Under the pieces are notes generated by a model. The model saw only the letters and a program-made list of their open reading frames with translations, was not told where the DNA came from and did not search any database. From UBA1479 sp040216635 (lineage in GTDB: Bacteria; Pseudomonadota; Alphaproteobacteria; Rhodospirillales; Casp-alpha2), in NCBI GenBank assembly GCA_040216635.1, contig JAVJOU010000029.1, forward strand, positions 337,502 through 401,501: DNA of 64,000 nucleotides, written 5' to 3'. The position numbers were made by a program, and so were the translations under genes. This document shows positions 18,080-27,026 of the stretch, piece after piece. Numbering within the stretch: the first letter of the stretch is position 1; every line of letters starts with the position of its first letter.

Positions 18080-19546
18080 CTAGGGCAAGGGAGTTTCGGA
18101 CGCCACGTTGCGCCCGGCGATCCGCCCGAAGGCCAGGCATTCCCCGATGTTTCCCGTGCCCTGATACAGGTAGCTGTAGATCGATCCCAGTTCACCGGCA
18201 CTGTACAGCCGGGGAATGGGCGTCCGATCCGGCCGCAGGACACGGGCCTCTTCATTACGCCGGGGGCCGCCCTGGGTGTTGATCATGGAAGGCGACAGCT
18301 CCATGGCATAGAACGGCCCCTTGGCAAGCGGGTTCAGCATCAGCTTGCGCCCGAAATCGTCATCCGCCCCGGCGCTGGCCTGGGCGTTCCAGCGTGCAAC
18401 CGTGGCCTCCAGGGTGGCCGGGTCCAGGCCGATAATATCCGCCAGTTCCCGGATGGTCGGCGCCGACTTGATCCAGCCTTTTGCCAGTTCGGCGGAATTG
18501 TCGTCGCTCCAATCATACTGTTCGATGATCGGCGTCCATCCCCGATTGGGCTCTTTATTGTAAAGAGGGGCCGCCGACATCATGTCCTGGTCGAACAGCA
18601 TGAACATGGGGCTGGGTACGTGCATGGGCGACCACACGCCGTTGATCGGCACCTTGCCGTGGCGGTGCTTGAACTTCTCGTCGTAAAAGCGCCTGCCGTC
18701 GGGCCCGACGATGATCATGCCGCCCGGATATTCCTTGGCGAAATGCAGGGCCTGGATCGACATGGTAGCGGGGAATTCCGGTACCTTCAGCCCCATGGAC
18801 GGACCGGCATAGTTGTTCATATGCCAAAGATCCGCCCCCATGGACAGGGCCATGGAGATGCCGTCGCCTTCGTTATAAGGCGTGCCCGACGGATAACAGC
18901 GGGACACACCCGGCAGATAATCGCGGATCATTTCCGGATTGTTTTCGAACCCGCCGCAGGTCAGCACCACACCCCGGCGGGCCTTGATGTAAATCGACTT
19001 GCCGTCCCGTTCGGCGCGCACGCCCAGAATTTCCCGGGTCTCGCCATCCTGGATCAGCTCCCGCCCCGGCATTTCGTATTCAACCGCAATGGCCCGTTCC
19101 AGCACGAAACTTTCGAACCGCTTCCAAGTCAGGGAATAGCCATAGGTCTCGCCGTCATGGAATTTGTGAACACAGTCCGAGCCCGGCAGTTCCGGGTATT
19201 CGATCCCTTCGGGCTGATGTTGGTGTTCCTGCGGATCGCCGCCCAGGCCGGACAGCCATTCGTTGTTGCGGCTCATTTCCCGCGCCCATGTCTGGATCAT
19301 TGCGTCCGGCACCGGATAAGGCCCGCAAAGGGCTTCCAGATAAGTCGCCGCTTTTTCCGCATCGGACGTGTTCAGGTATCCCTGTGCCGCGATCCGGGTG
19401 TTTCCACCATGATGGCCTTCGGGTGCCTTTTCCAGAATAAGCACCTCGGCGCCCAGATCATGTGCCGTGACGGCGGCGGCAACACCGGCGCCGCCGAAAC
19501 CAAGGACGACGACATCCGTCTCCCTATCCCATTTGCTAGGTTTCAC
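18080..19546 (-). CDS. FAD-dependent oxidoreductase (fumarate reductase flavoprotein-like)
   Basis: Flavoprotein of 488 residues in the FAD_binding_2 family, which includes fumarate reductase flavoprotein subunits and 3-ketosteroid dehydrogenases. It has a dinucleotide-binding motif TDVVVLGFGGAGVAAA, EKAPEGHHGGNTRIA, and a C-terminal FAD segment YSAGELGS...YQGTGNIGECL. I chose GTG 19546 because AGAGGA lies 6 nt upstream; the frame extends further but without family similarity. It follows the ThDP-enzyme gene by 32 bp and is probably cotranscribed. There is no signal peptide. The substrate is unknown. Confidence 0.86.
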   Translation of the reverse strand: MKPSKWDRETDVVVLGFGGAGVAAAVTAHDLGAEVLILEKAPEGHHGGNTRIAAQGYLNTSDAEKAATYLEALCGPYPVPDAMIQTWAREMSRNNEWLSGLGGDPQEHQHQPEGIEYPELPGSDCVHKFHDGETYGYSLTWKRFESFVLERAIAVEYEMPGRELIQDGETREILGVRAERDGKSIYIKARRGVVLTCGGFENNPEMIRDYLPGVSRCYPSGTPYNEGDGISMALSMGADLWHMNNYAGPSMGLKVPEFPATMSIQALHFAKEYPGGMIIVGPDGRRFYDEKFKHRHGKVPINGVWSPMHVPSPMFMLFDQDMMSAAPLYNKEPNRGWTPIIEQYDWSDDNSAELAKGWIKSAPTIRELADIIGLDPATLEATVARWNAQASAGADDDFGRKLMLNPLAKGPFYAMELSPSMINTQGGPRRNEEARVLRPDRTPIPRLYSAGELGSIYSYLYQGTGNIGECLAFGRIAGRNVASETPLP

Positions 19547-19578
19547 GTTTAGTCCTCTGTTTTCTTCTTGGATGATGT

Positions 19579-21378
19579 TTAGGGCTCGTACCGTTCGCCG
19601 ATTGCCGGCTTGTTGATTCCGATGCCCGGCAGTTCCCACACACCCGCCCCCGGCGGGTTCAGGTCGCCCGCCACATTGGCGTCGATCAGGAAGGGTTTGT
19701 TGGCGGCGACCCCCGCCCGGATGGCATCGCCTAGATCGTCTGCGCGGTCGATGCTGACGCCTTCGACCCCGGCCGAACGCGCCATGGCCGCGAAATCCGG
19801 ATTATAGGGCTTGCCCGTTTCCGGGTGGTGGAAGTCCGTCGCCAGTTCGCGTTGGTCCAGATAGCCCCGCTGCAGCCCGCGGATGGAGGCATAGGCGTAA
19901 TTGTTCCAAACCACCCAGACGGCGGGGATGTTGTATTCCACCGCCGTGCCCAGGACGTTGGCATGCATGAAGAACGCCCCATCGCCGCAGACCGACACGG
20001 CCGGGCGGTCCGGCGCCGCCAGCTTGGCCCCCAGCACCCCGCCGACACCGAACCCCATGGGCCCGAACCCGACGGAACCGATCAGCGAATCCGGTCGCGA
20101 CGGCTTGCAGAACTGCAGCAGCCAGTTGTGGTGCACGCCGATATCACTAACCAGGATCGCGTCTTCGGGCAGAGCCTTGTCGATTTCCACCGCCGCGCGC
20201 TGCGGGTTGATCGGCGAGGAATCGTCGGTCATGCCGGGAGCGACGAATTCATCCCACTTGGCTTTGTAGGTTTCGATTTCCGCAAGCCACTTGCGGCGCG
20301 CATCGGCCTTTCCTTCAATGTCAGCCCTGCGGTCGAGTTCCGCGATGATCTGGCGCAGGAAGGTCCGCACATCGGCCATCAGTCCCAATGCAACGGGATA
20401 ATTCCGGCCGATTTCCTCGGGATCGATATCCACATGGATCAGCTGCGTCGGCGGGATGGTGAAGGAATAACCCGGCAGCCAGGAACTGGACGTCCGGTCA
20501 TCGAAGCGCACGCCCAGGGCCAGCAAAACATCCGCCTGGCGGCAGGAATGGTTGGCCTGATAGGTCCCGCCCCGCTGCACCAATCCTAAGGACAGCGGAT
20601 GATCGGCGGGAAGAGCCCCCAGTCCGCTGGCCGAACCGGCAACGGGTATCTGCAGACGTTCAGCCAGGGTCAGCAATTCATCGGCCGCACCGCCATAACG
20701 CACGCCCTGCCCGACAACGATGACCGGGCGTTCAGCGGAAAGCAGCATGTCCACGGTCTTGACCACGCCTTCCGGATCGGCCCCGCAGCGGGACGAGATA
20801 TTGGCGGACCATTCCTCAGGCCGCGGTGTTTCCTCGGCCGCCGCTTCCTTGAAAATATCGAACGGCACGTCCAGAACGACCGGCCCCGGCCGCCCCGTGA
20901 CCATCGTTTTCCAGGCTTGGCGCATCATCAACGGAACCTGTTCGCCGCGCGTCGGCTGGTAGACCCGCTTGCAATAGGCCTGAACCGTCGATGGGAAATC
21001 CGCCTGATAATGGCGGTACAGTTCCTGAAAGGCGCCGCGGCTGAACTGACTTGTCGGCACGTTGCCGGTGATCGCCAGGAACGGCACGGAATCCAAAAAC
21101 GCGTTTCCCAGGCAGATGGGCAGGTTCGATGATCCCGGCCCGCAGGACGTGAAGGTCGCCGTCGGCTGGCCCGTCACCCGGTAATACACATCCGCCATGA
21201 AGCCGGAAATGCTTTCATGGTGGACCGAGATGGTCTTGATGTCGTCCGACCGTTCATGCAGTGCGTCGATGAAGCCGATATTGCCGTGACCGCACAGGCC
21301 GAATACGTACGGAACGTTTTCGCGGATCAGGTAGTCGACCATGACCTGTCCGCCGTTCAAGCGGTTAAGCGAAGACAT
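19579..21378 (-). CDS. Thiamine diphosphate-dependent enzyme (acetolactate synthase-like)
   Basis: ThDP enzyme of 599 residues with the standard three domains. The catalytic Glu is visible at E55 (SVHHESISG), and the cofactor motif GDG...NN lies at about 465-495. It is not clearly acetolactate synthase: no small regulatory subunit is nearby. It also lacks the typical N-terminal signature of sulfoacetaldehyde acetyltransferase. It sits between DUF3604 and a flavoprotein, so decarboxylation or carboligation of a 2-oxo acid within that pathway is a reasonable inference. The ATG 21378 has only a weak, G-rich upstream region. Confidence 0.85.
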   Translation of the reverse strand: MSSLNRLNGGQVMVDYLIRENVPYVFGLCGHGNIGFIDALHERSDDIKTISVHHESISGFMADVYYRVTGQPTATFTSCGPGSSNLPICLGNAFLDSVPFLAITGNVPTSQFSRGAFQELYRHYQADFPSTVQAYCKRVYQPTRGEQVPLMMRQAWKTMVTGRPGPVVLDVPFDIFKEAAAEETPRPEEWSANISSRCGADPEGVVKTVDMLLSAERPVIVVGQGVRYGGAADELLTLAERLQIPVAGSASGLGALPADHPLSLGLVQRGGTYQANHSCRQADVLLALGVRFDDRTSSSWLPGYSFTIPPTQLIHVDIDPEEIGRNYPVALGLMADVRTFLRQIIAELDRRADIEGKADARRKWLAEIETYKAKWDEFVAPGMTDDSSPINPQRAAVEIDKALPEDAILVSDIGVHHNWLLQFCKPSRPDSLIGSVGFGPMGFGVGGVLGAKLAAPDRPAVSVCGDGAFFMHANVLGTAVEYNIPAVWVVWNNYAYASIRGLQRGYLDQRELATDFHHPETGKPYNPDFAAMARSAGVEGVSIDRADDLGDAIRAGVAANKPFLIDANVAGDLNPPGAGVWELPGIGINKPAIGERYEP

Positions 21379-21422
21379 GTAAACGGTGATCCCCCCGAAT
21401 TCGAACTCTTTGGTTCGCTACC

Positions 21423-21440
21423 CGGCCGTATACGCGGCCG
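21423..21440 (-). repeat. Small inverted repeat between DUF3604 and ThDP genes
   Basis: CGGCCG-N6-CGGCCG in the 118-bp gap between the two reverse-strand genes. It could form a six-pair hairpin in the transcript but has no T-tract, so it is not called a terminator. The gene pair may still be cotranscribed. Confidence 0.35.
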
Positions 21441-21496
21441 ACTGCGGGCATCCCAATCCGCCCACAGCCTTCAGGTTACAGGATCAAAGGCGCGGT

Positions 21497-23827
21497 TTAC
21501 AACTTTCGGCAGACATAGATCGGGGACGTCCAGGCGCGCGTGCCGTCTTCCTGCGTCAGGCGAATGAACAAGGCATTGTCCTTGTCGTCCTTGAGGTCGA
21601 TTTTGCGCGAGAACGAAACCTTGCGGTGCGGATTATCGTCAGGCAGGCGGAAGACCTTGAGGAACCGGGGAAGGATGCCCGACTTGTCGAACATTTCGTC
21701 CTCCAGGCCGATGTCTTCCAACGGCACACCGCATTGCACCAGCGGCGTTTCGATCTTCAAGGTCCCGCCCCAGGCATCCTTGACCCACATGTCGAAGCCG
21801 GCGAAGTTGCCCGTGGTCAGCGACATCCATTTAAGCGCCGTTTCCGACGTCTGCTCCAACACCTTTTCCGGGTTGAAGAAGTTGAAGGCCTGGGCGCGGA
21901 CGATTTCATTATCCTGCACATGGGCCGTGCCGTCCCAGATGACCTGGCGGAAGCGGCCGCGGTATTCGGCCCCTTCCCAATGCACACGGATGCGGGCACC
22001 CAGGTCTTCCTGGCCATAAGGGCGAACCGTTTCAACCAGATCGCGGCCGTTGAAGATATCGACCCGTTCGATCGGTGCCGCCGCCAGGATATCCACATCC
22101 AACTGCACCCCGCCGTCCGGCAGATGGACGATATCGCCCATCATGGCGTCCTGGGCCTGGGCGCCTTGCGGCGGTGTCGGATAATCGAGCGCCGGATCGT
22201 CGTGATAAAGCGTCCCCGGCTGATCGAACCGGGCCTTCACGTCGATCACCATACGGCTGCCGTGGCCGCCGGTGGTGGCGTAATGGCGGCGTTTACGGAT
22301 GCAGTCGAACAGCGCTTCACGCGTCAGTTCCGGCATCAGCATACAGGTCAGCCCGCCGACGGCCCCGAACAGGGATGCGCCGGGATAGCTGGCCCCCGGG
22401 CGCCCCTTGTGCCCGTCCGAATTGGCGACGATACCGGTGCGATATCCCATGTCGAGGGCGTCTTCGACCAGCCATTCGAAAGTCCCCCAGGAAGAATGAA
22501 TTTCCATGGATTTTTCGAACCGGCCGTCGTGCGCCATTTTCACGTCGGCATAGCGGCCGCCGCAATGGGCATAGGTCACGACATCCCATTCTTCGTCCTT
22601 GGCCAGGGCCTCGAACAGGTCGCCTGCCGTATTGCAGTCGGTGGCAAGGTCCGATTTGTCTTCGACCAAGGCATGGGACGACCGGCGGATAACCCGGTCC
22701 TTCGAGGGATAGAAGATGTTGCGGTCACCGCCCAGCGCCGTATTGCCCGACCATTCATAGCCGAGCGGGGCCAGGAATTTTCCCGGTTCGTTGAATTCCT
22801 CGCACAAATTGTCGAGATGCGACCAAAACCCCTTGGTGATCTGGAAATCGTTGCCTTGGTGCCCGGTGGCGTCAACGAAAGCGCGGTCGCGGGCAAATTC
22901 GAAAAATTCCCGCGCCGTGCCCGTGCCGATGGTTTCTTCCGATTGACCATGCAGATCGACCCAATAGGGTTTCAGGTCCAGCTTACTTTGGATCAAAAGC
23001 GGATTGGCGCGAAAGACCTCAGCGCCGGCATCATCTTCGAACCAGATCTGTACGGCACCGTCGCTGTCGACGCTCAACCCTTCGACCACGGTCGCGAAAG
23101 AACCCGGCTTGATCGCAATCGTTTCCGGCAGGCCCGTCACGGGGCGCGAGCTTTTAACCTTGAACGTCACGTCGCATTGGTCGGACGGATTGCCCCAGGT
23201 GTCTTCGCCCTTGATCTTCAGATCAAAGGCCTCGCCCGCCCGGCGCGCGGTCGGCACCACGGCGGCATAGATCGCGGGCTTGCCCGGCACGACCCGGATG
23301 ACCGGCTGCACGGGCAGGGCCTGATAATTGGCGGTGGCGATGGGATCGACCAACACGCGGAATTCAAGGCTGTCTTCGCAGAAAGTCTGCAGCCGCATGC
23401 CCTGCGATCCGCCCGACGTTTCACCGAAGGTAATGGTGATGGTATCCCCTTCCTTCATGAAGCCCTTCACCACCTTGATATAAAGGGCACGGTCCCATGG
23501 CCGCACGTTGCCCTTCGGGTCGTAGCGGGTTTCCAGCACGGCGTTGTTGGAAGCCTCGATGGTCGTGTAATTGCGCCAGGTCGGGTCCTCGAATTGCGGG
23601 CGGCTTTGGTCGGACGCAAAGCGGAAGCAGACCCGCATGGAGGCACTATCGTCCATGCCGTATTTGCCGCAGGTATAGACCAGCTTGAAGGTTTGCCATG
23701 ATCCCGCCTCGAAGGCGCCGGACGGCGTCAGAACGGCATGTCCCAATTCATCGGGTGCAATGGGCGATTCGATGGTCGAGCTGGAATTAAGCGCCCCCTG
23801 CCCACCTTCCTCGTGCTGGTCGAGCAT
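21497..23827 (-). CDS. DUF3604 domain protein
   Basis: Protein of 776 residues in the DUF3604 family. The C-terminal half shows the family pattern: YAHCGGRYADVK, MEIHSSWGTFEW, then SDGHKGRPGASYPG, a histidine/aspartate-rich arrangement resembling PHP-type metal-dependent hydrolases. AGGAGG precedes the ATG at 23827. No signal peptide is visible. It is the first gene of the reverse unit with the ThDP enzyme and flavoprotein, and it diverges from an SsuABC/TauABC-type importer. DUF3604 has no settled function; hydrolysis of an ester in the same catabolic route is an inference from motifs and context. Confidence 0.85.
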   Translation of the reverse strand: MLDQHEEGGQGALNSSSTIESPIAPDELGHAVLTPSGAFEAGSWQTFKLVYTCGKYGMDDSASMRVCFRFASDQSRPQFEDPTWRNYTTIEASNNAVLETRYDPKGNVRPWDRALYIKVVKGFMKEGDTITITFGETSGGSQGMRLQTFCEDSLEFRVLVDPIATANYQALPVQPVIRVVPGKPAIYAAVVPTARRAGEAFDLKIKGEDTWGNPSDQCDVTFKVKSSRPVTGLPETIAIKPGSFATVVEGLSVDSDGAVQIWFEDDAGAEVFRANPLLIQSKLDLKPYWVDLHGQSEETIGTGTAREFFEFARDRAFVDATGHQGNDFQITKGFWSHLDNLCEEFNEPGKFLAPLGYEWSGNTALGGDRNIFYPSKDRVIRRSSHALVEDKSDLATDCNTAGDLFEALAKDEEWDVVTYAHCGGRYADVKMAHDGRFEKSMEIHSSWGTFEWLVEDALDMGYRTGIVANSDGHKGRPGASYPGASLFGAVGGLTCMLMPELTREALFDCIRKRRHYATTGGHGSRMVIDVKARFDQPGTLYHDDPALDYPTPPQGAQAQDAMMGDIVHLPDGGVQLDVDILAAAPIERVDIFNGRDLVETVRPYGQEDLGARIRVHWEGAEYRGRFRQVIWDGTAHVQDNEIVRAQAFNFFNPEKVLEQTSETALKWMSLTTGNFAGFDMWVKDAWGGTLKIETPLVQCGVPLEDIGLEDEMFDKSGILPRFLKVFRLPDDNPHRKVSFSRKIDLKDDKDNALFIRLTQEDGTRAWTSPIYVCRKL

Positions 23828-24222
23828 ATTGTTTCCTCCTGGACCTATCTTGGTCCTCTTTGCCTAAATTAGCGTTCTCTTGAAAGCCGCCGGCGCCGGT
23901 CAAGAGCGCCCTTGTCACGCAAGAGCTTCAAGCCCCCGTTAAAACTATATCGTAATGGCCGGGTACTATATCGGGATTGGAATCTAAAAACTATATAGGA
24001 ATATCCGAAAAATCCCGATAGTCTTGGAAACTGTGATGCCAGGGACGACCAAAATGAATGAGGTTCCGCAGATCCGCGTTGAAATTCCCAGGGGGCTGGG
24101 AAGCGGATGTCGGCGGAACGCTATTTGTCCCAACCGATCGGATAACGAAGTCCGGCGGCGATACACAAGCATCACATCACCCTCAGTTTGACAGTCCATG
24201 CATCGTCAGGGAGGACGAAAAT
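23828..24222. promoter_or_regulatory. Divergent control region with ACTATAT-type repeats
   Basis: This 395-bp gap between DUF3604 and the importer has no convincing gene; the importer frame extends into it but without a ribosome site. It carries CTATATCG at 23945-23952 and 23966-23973, CTATATAG at 23991-23998, and ACTATATCGGGATT (23965-23978) inverted against AATCCCGATAGT (24011-24022). The first two copies are 21 bp apart, about two helical turns. The same core occurs in a perfect palindrome next to the GntR gene at 34507-34520, so these may be GntR operators. Confidence 0.5.
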
Positions 24223-25266
24223 ATGACCAAAACTTCAATCTCAAGGAAAACAGCGACTGCCGCCGTATGCGGCGCCGTCGCGCTCGCCATGACGGCGGGA
24301 AGCGCCGCCCCGGCCTGGGCGGAAGCGGACGAAGTCCGTTTTGCCCAGCAATTCGGGCTGCTGTATCTGCCCATGCACGTCGTCGTCGACAAGAAACTGG
24401 TCGAAACCTGCGCCAAGGATGCCGGCCTGGGCGACGTTAAAATCACCATGCACCGCTTCTCGGGCGGTGCCGCCGTGAACCAGGCCCTGTTGTCCAACAA
24501 CGTCGACTTCGCCGCCGGCGGCGTCGGCCCGCTTCTTAAGCTGTGGGACAAAACCAAAGGCCGCATCAACGTCAAGGCCATGACGACCCTGTCGGCCATG
24601 CCGCTGAAGCTCAACACCAACGATGACCGGGTCAAGAAGCTGGAAGACTACGTCGGTCTGACGGATCACAAAATCTCCACCCCGTCGGTGAAGGTGTCGA
24701 TCCAGGCTGTGGTTCTGCAGATGGCCGCGGCCAAGAAATGGGGCCCGGACAACGCCTTCAAGCTGGATGACATGACCGTTTCCATGAAGCACCCGTCCGC
24801 CATGGCGGCGCTGCTGGCCGGCGGTCAGGCCGTGAAAAGCCATTTCGCGACCCTGCCCACATCCTACGCCGAACTGAAAAGCGGCAAGGTCAAGATGGTG
24901 ATGTCGTCCTATGACGTTCTCGGCGGCGAGCACACCACGGTCGCCATGTACAACACTGAGAAATGGAAGAACGAAAATCCCAAGCTCTATAAATGTGTTT
25001 GGACGTCCTTCCGGACCGCCATGAAGTGGATCAACGACAACAAGAAGGATGCGGCCGCACTCTTCCACCGCTTCACCAAGTCCAAGCTGAAGATCGAAGA
25101 CATCGAAGGCATGGTCGGCGACGTCAACGAAATGCATTATTCGTTGAAACCCCAACGCACCATGGAGTTCGCCAAGTTCATGCACTCCATCGGCGCCATC
25201 AAGAACATGCCGGCAAGCTGGAAAGACTATTACTGGGAAAACAACTACGACCAGGAAGGCAGCTAA
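24223..25266 (+). CDS. SsuA/TauA-like ABC substrate-binding protein
   Basis: Periplasmic binding protein of 347 residues in the NMT1/SsuA/TauA class, which binds sulfonates, taurine, nitrate or thiamine precursors. The ATG at 24223 has AGGGAGGA upstream. A signal peptide with cleavage near AWA (residue 33) is clear. The mature part starts with VRFAQQFGLLYLPMHVVVDK and has the typical segment AAVNQALLSNNVDFAAGGVGP. It is first in an operon with an ATPase and two permeases, 3 bp before the ATPase. Context with a TauD-like enzyme and a sulfatase makes an organosulfur ligand plausible. Confidence 0.87.
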   Translation: MTKTSISRKTATAAVCGAVALAMTAGSAAPAWAEADEVRFAQQFGLLYLPMHVVVDKKLVETCAKDAGLGDVKITMHRFSGGAAVNQALLSNNVDFAAGGVGPLLKLWDKTKGRINVKAMTTLSAMPLKLNTNDDRVKKLEDYVGLTDHKISTPSVKVSIQAVVLQMAAAKKWGPDNAFKLDDMTVSMKHPSAMAALLAGGQAVKSHFATLPTSYAELKSGKVKMVMSSYDVLGGEHTTVAMYNTEKWKNENPKLYKCVWTSFRTAMKWINDNKKDAAALFHRFTKSKLKIEDIEGMVGDVNEMHYSLKPQRTMEFAKFMHSIGAIKNMPASWKDYYWENNYDQEGS

Positions 25267-25269
25267 CTT

Positions 25270-26130
25270 ATGGATCAAGGCGCCCACACCGCGGCGGGGG
25301 ACACCCCCGCCGCGGCCGCCGTTGACCCCATTCTGGACGTTGACGGTGTAACCCTTCAGTACAAAACCAAAGAGCACCTGATCACCGCGACCTATCGGGT
25401 CGGTTTCAAGGTCTACCCTGCCGACCGGTTCGTCCTTTTGGGACCGTCCGGCTGCGGCAAATCAACCCTGCTTAAGGGTGTCGCCGGGTATTTGAAGCCG
25501 GTCGAAGGCAACATGCGGCTCAAAGGTGTGGACATCAAGGAGCCCGGCCCCGACCGGGTCATGGTGTTCCAGGAGTTCGATCAGCTTCTCCCCTGGAAGA
25601 CCGTGAAACAAAACATCACCTTCGCGTTGATGAACGGCGGCAAATGCAAGACCCAGGCGGAAGCCGATGAAGTCGCCATGCAGTACATCAAGAAGGTGAA
25701 GCTCGACCGCTTCGAAGACACCTATCCGCATATGCTGTCCGGCGGCATGAAACAGCGTGTCGCGATCGCCCGCGGCATGGCCATGGAACCGGATATCCTG
25801 CTGATGGATGAACCTTTCGCGGCATTGGACGCTCTGACCCGGCGTCAAATGCAGGAAGAGCTTCTGCAATTGTGGGATGACACGCGTTTCACCGTGCTGT
25901 TCGTCACGCACTCCATCGAAGAAGCGCTGATCGTCGGATCCCGCATTCTGGTCTTGTCGCCGCACCCGGGCCAGGTCAAAGCGGAACTGAACGCTCACCA
26001 CCTGAACCACGACAACACGGGCGATCCGGCATTCGGGGAACTGCAGTCCAAGATCCATGACATGCTGTTCGCGGATCGGATTCTCGAAGACGAACTGGCG
26101 GCGGCGGCGGAAGGAGCTCAAAATTCATGA
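25270..26130 (+). CDS. SsuB/TauB-like ABC transporter ATP-binding protein
   Basis: ATPase of 286 residues with Walker A GPSGCGKST (58-66), Q-loop region VFQEFDQLLPW, signature LSGGMKQRVAIARGMA and Walker B ILLMDEPFAALD. The N-terminal 20 residues are rich in Ala and Gly, and a C-terminal tail follows the nucleotide-binding domain. Its stop overlaps the first permease start (ATGA), so the subunits are coupled. It should energise both following permeases in one transporter for a sulfonate, taurine or related small anion. Confidence 0.9.
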   Translation: MDQGAHTAAGDTPAAAAVDPILDVDGVTLQYKTKEHLITATYRVGFKVYPADRFVLLGPSGCGKSTLLKGVAGYLKPVEGNMRLKGVDIKEPGPDRVMVFQEFDQLLPWKTVKQNITFALMNGGKCKTQAEADEVAMQYIKKVKLDRFEDTYPHMLSGGMKQRVAIARGMAMEPDILLMDEPFAALDALTRRQMQEELLQLWDDTRFTVLFVTHSIEEALIVGSRILVLSPHPGQVKAELNAHHLNHDNTGDPAFGELQSKIHDMLFADRILEDELAAAAEGAQNS

Positions 26131-27026
26131 GCACCGTTTCCGAAACCGTTATCCGTCCCGAATTCGAAGCCGATGACCTGGGCGAAGCATCGCACGCCGA
26201 TGTCGCACGCAAGCTGACGCTTTGGGAAAAACTCATCGACTTGGACGGGGTGCGCAAGCTCTCCATCCTGCTGGTCCTGATGTTCGCCTGGGAATTCTAC
26301 ACCCGCATCTCGGGTGTTTCGGAGCTGATCCTGCCCAAGTTCTCCGACACGGCCATGGCGCTCTATGACGCGGTGGTCAACGATCAGCTGCTGATCATGA
26401 TCAAGAACTCGCTGACGGTCCTGCTCACGGGCTATGTGATCGGCCTGGTCATCGCGACCCTGCTGACCACGGCCGCGATCATGACCCGGTTCGGCAACGA
26501 TGTGCTGTCGACGCTGACGGCCATGCTCAACCCGCTTCCGGCCATTGCCCTGCTGCCGCTCGCCCTGTTGTGGTTCGGGCTCGGCTCCGCCTCGGTCGTC
26601 TTTACCCTGCTGCATTCGGTCATCTGGCCGGTCGCCCTGAACGCCCATACGGGCTTCATGGGGGTGTCCGACACGCAGCGCATGGTCGGCCGAAACTACG
26701 GCCTGCGCGGCGTCACCTATGTGACCAAGCTTTTGATCCCGGCGGCCTTCCCGTCGATCTTGATGGGACTGAAGGTCGGCTGGGCCTATGCCTGGCGGAC
26801 GCTGATCGCGGCCGAACTGGTGTTCGGCGGCGCCATCGCCGACACATCGGGCACACAATCGGGCGGTCTTGGCTGGTTCGTGTTTTCCAGCCAGATGGAC
26901 ATGCAGATTCCCTATGTCTTTGCCGGTCTGTTCACGGTGATCCTGGTCGGCGTGATCGTTGAAAGCCTGATTTTCTCGACCATCGAAGCACGCACCATTC
27001 GTCGATGGGGGATGCAATCATCATGA
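26127..27026 (+). CDS. ABC transporter permease, SsuC/TauC-like (first of a tandem pair)
   Basis: Membrane permease of 299 residues with about six membrane segments and the coupling loop region ALNAHTGFMGVSDTQRMVGRN. It starts inside the ATPase stop (4-bp ATGA overlap). Its N-terminus (VIRPEF, DVARKLTLWEKL, GVRKLSILL) closely parallels that of the next gene, so the two permeases look like a tandem duplication. They probably form a heterodimeric channel served by one ATPase. Confidence 0.88.
   Translation: MSTVSETVIRPEFEADDLGEASHADVARKLTLWEKLIDLDGVRKLSILLVLMFAWEFYTRISGVSELILPKFSDTAMALYDAVVNDQLLIMIKNSLTVLLTGYVIGLVIATLLTTAAIMTRFGNDVLSTLTAMLNPLPAIALLPLALLWFGLGSASVVFTLLHSVIWPVALNAHTGFMGVSDTQRMVGRNYGLRGVTYVTKLLIPAAFPSILMGLKVGWAYAWRTLIAAELVFGGAIADTSGTQSGGLGWFVFSSQMDMQIPYVFAGLFTVILVGVIVESLIFSTIEARTIRRWGMQSS

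Noticed and set aside
19579..21378. Naming the ThDP enzyme sulfoacetaldehyde acetyltransferase (Xsc) or IlvB
   Set aside because: The N-terminus differs from typical Xsc and no phosphotransacetylase or IlvN partner is next to it. Only the broad family is supported.
21386..23701. 771-codon open frame antisense to DUF3604
   Set aside because: No ribosome site or recognisable domain; the reverse frame has a strong RBS and clear family motifs.
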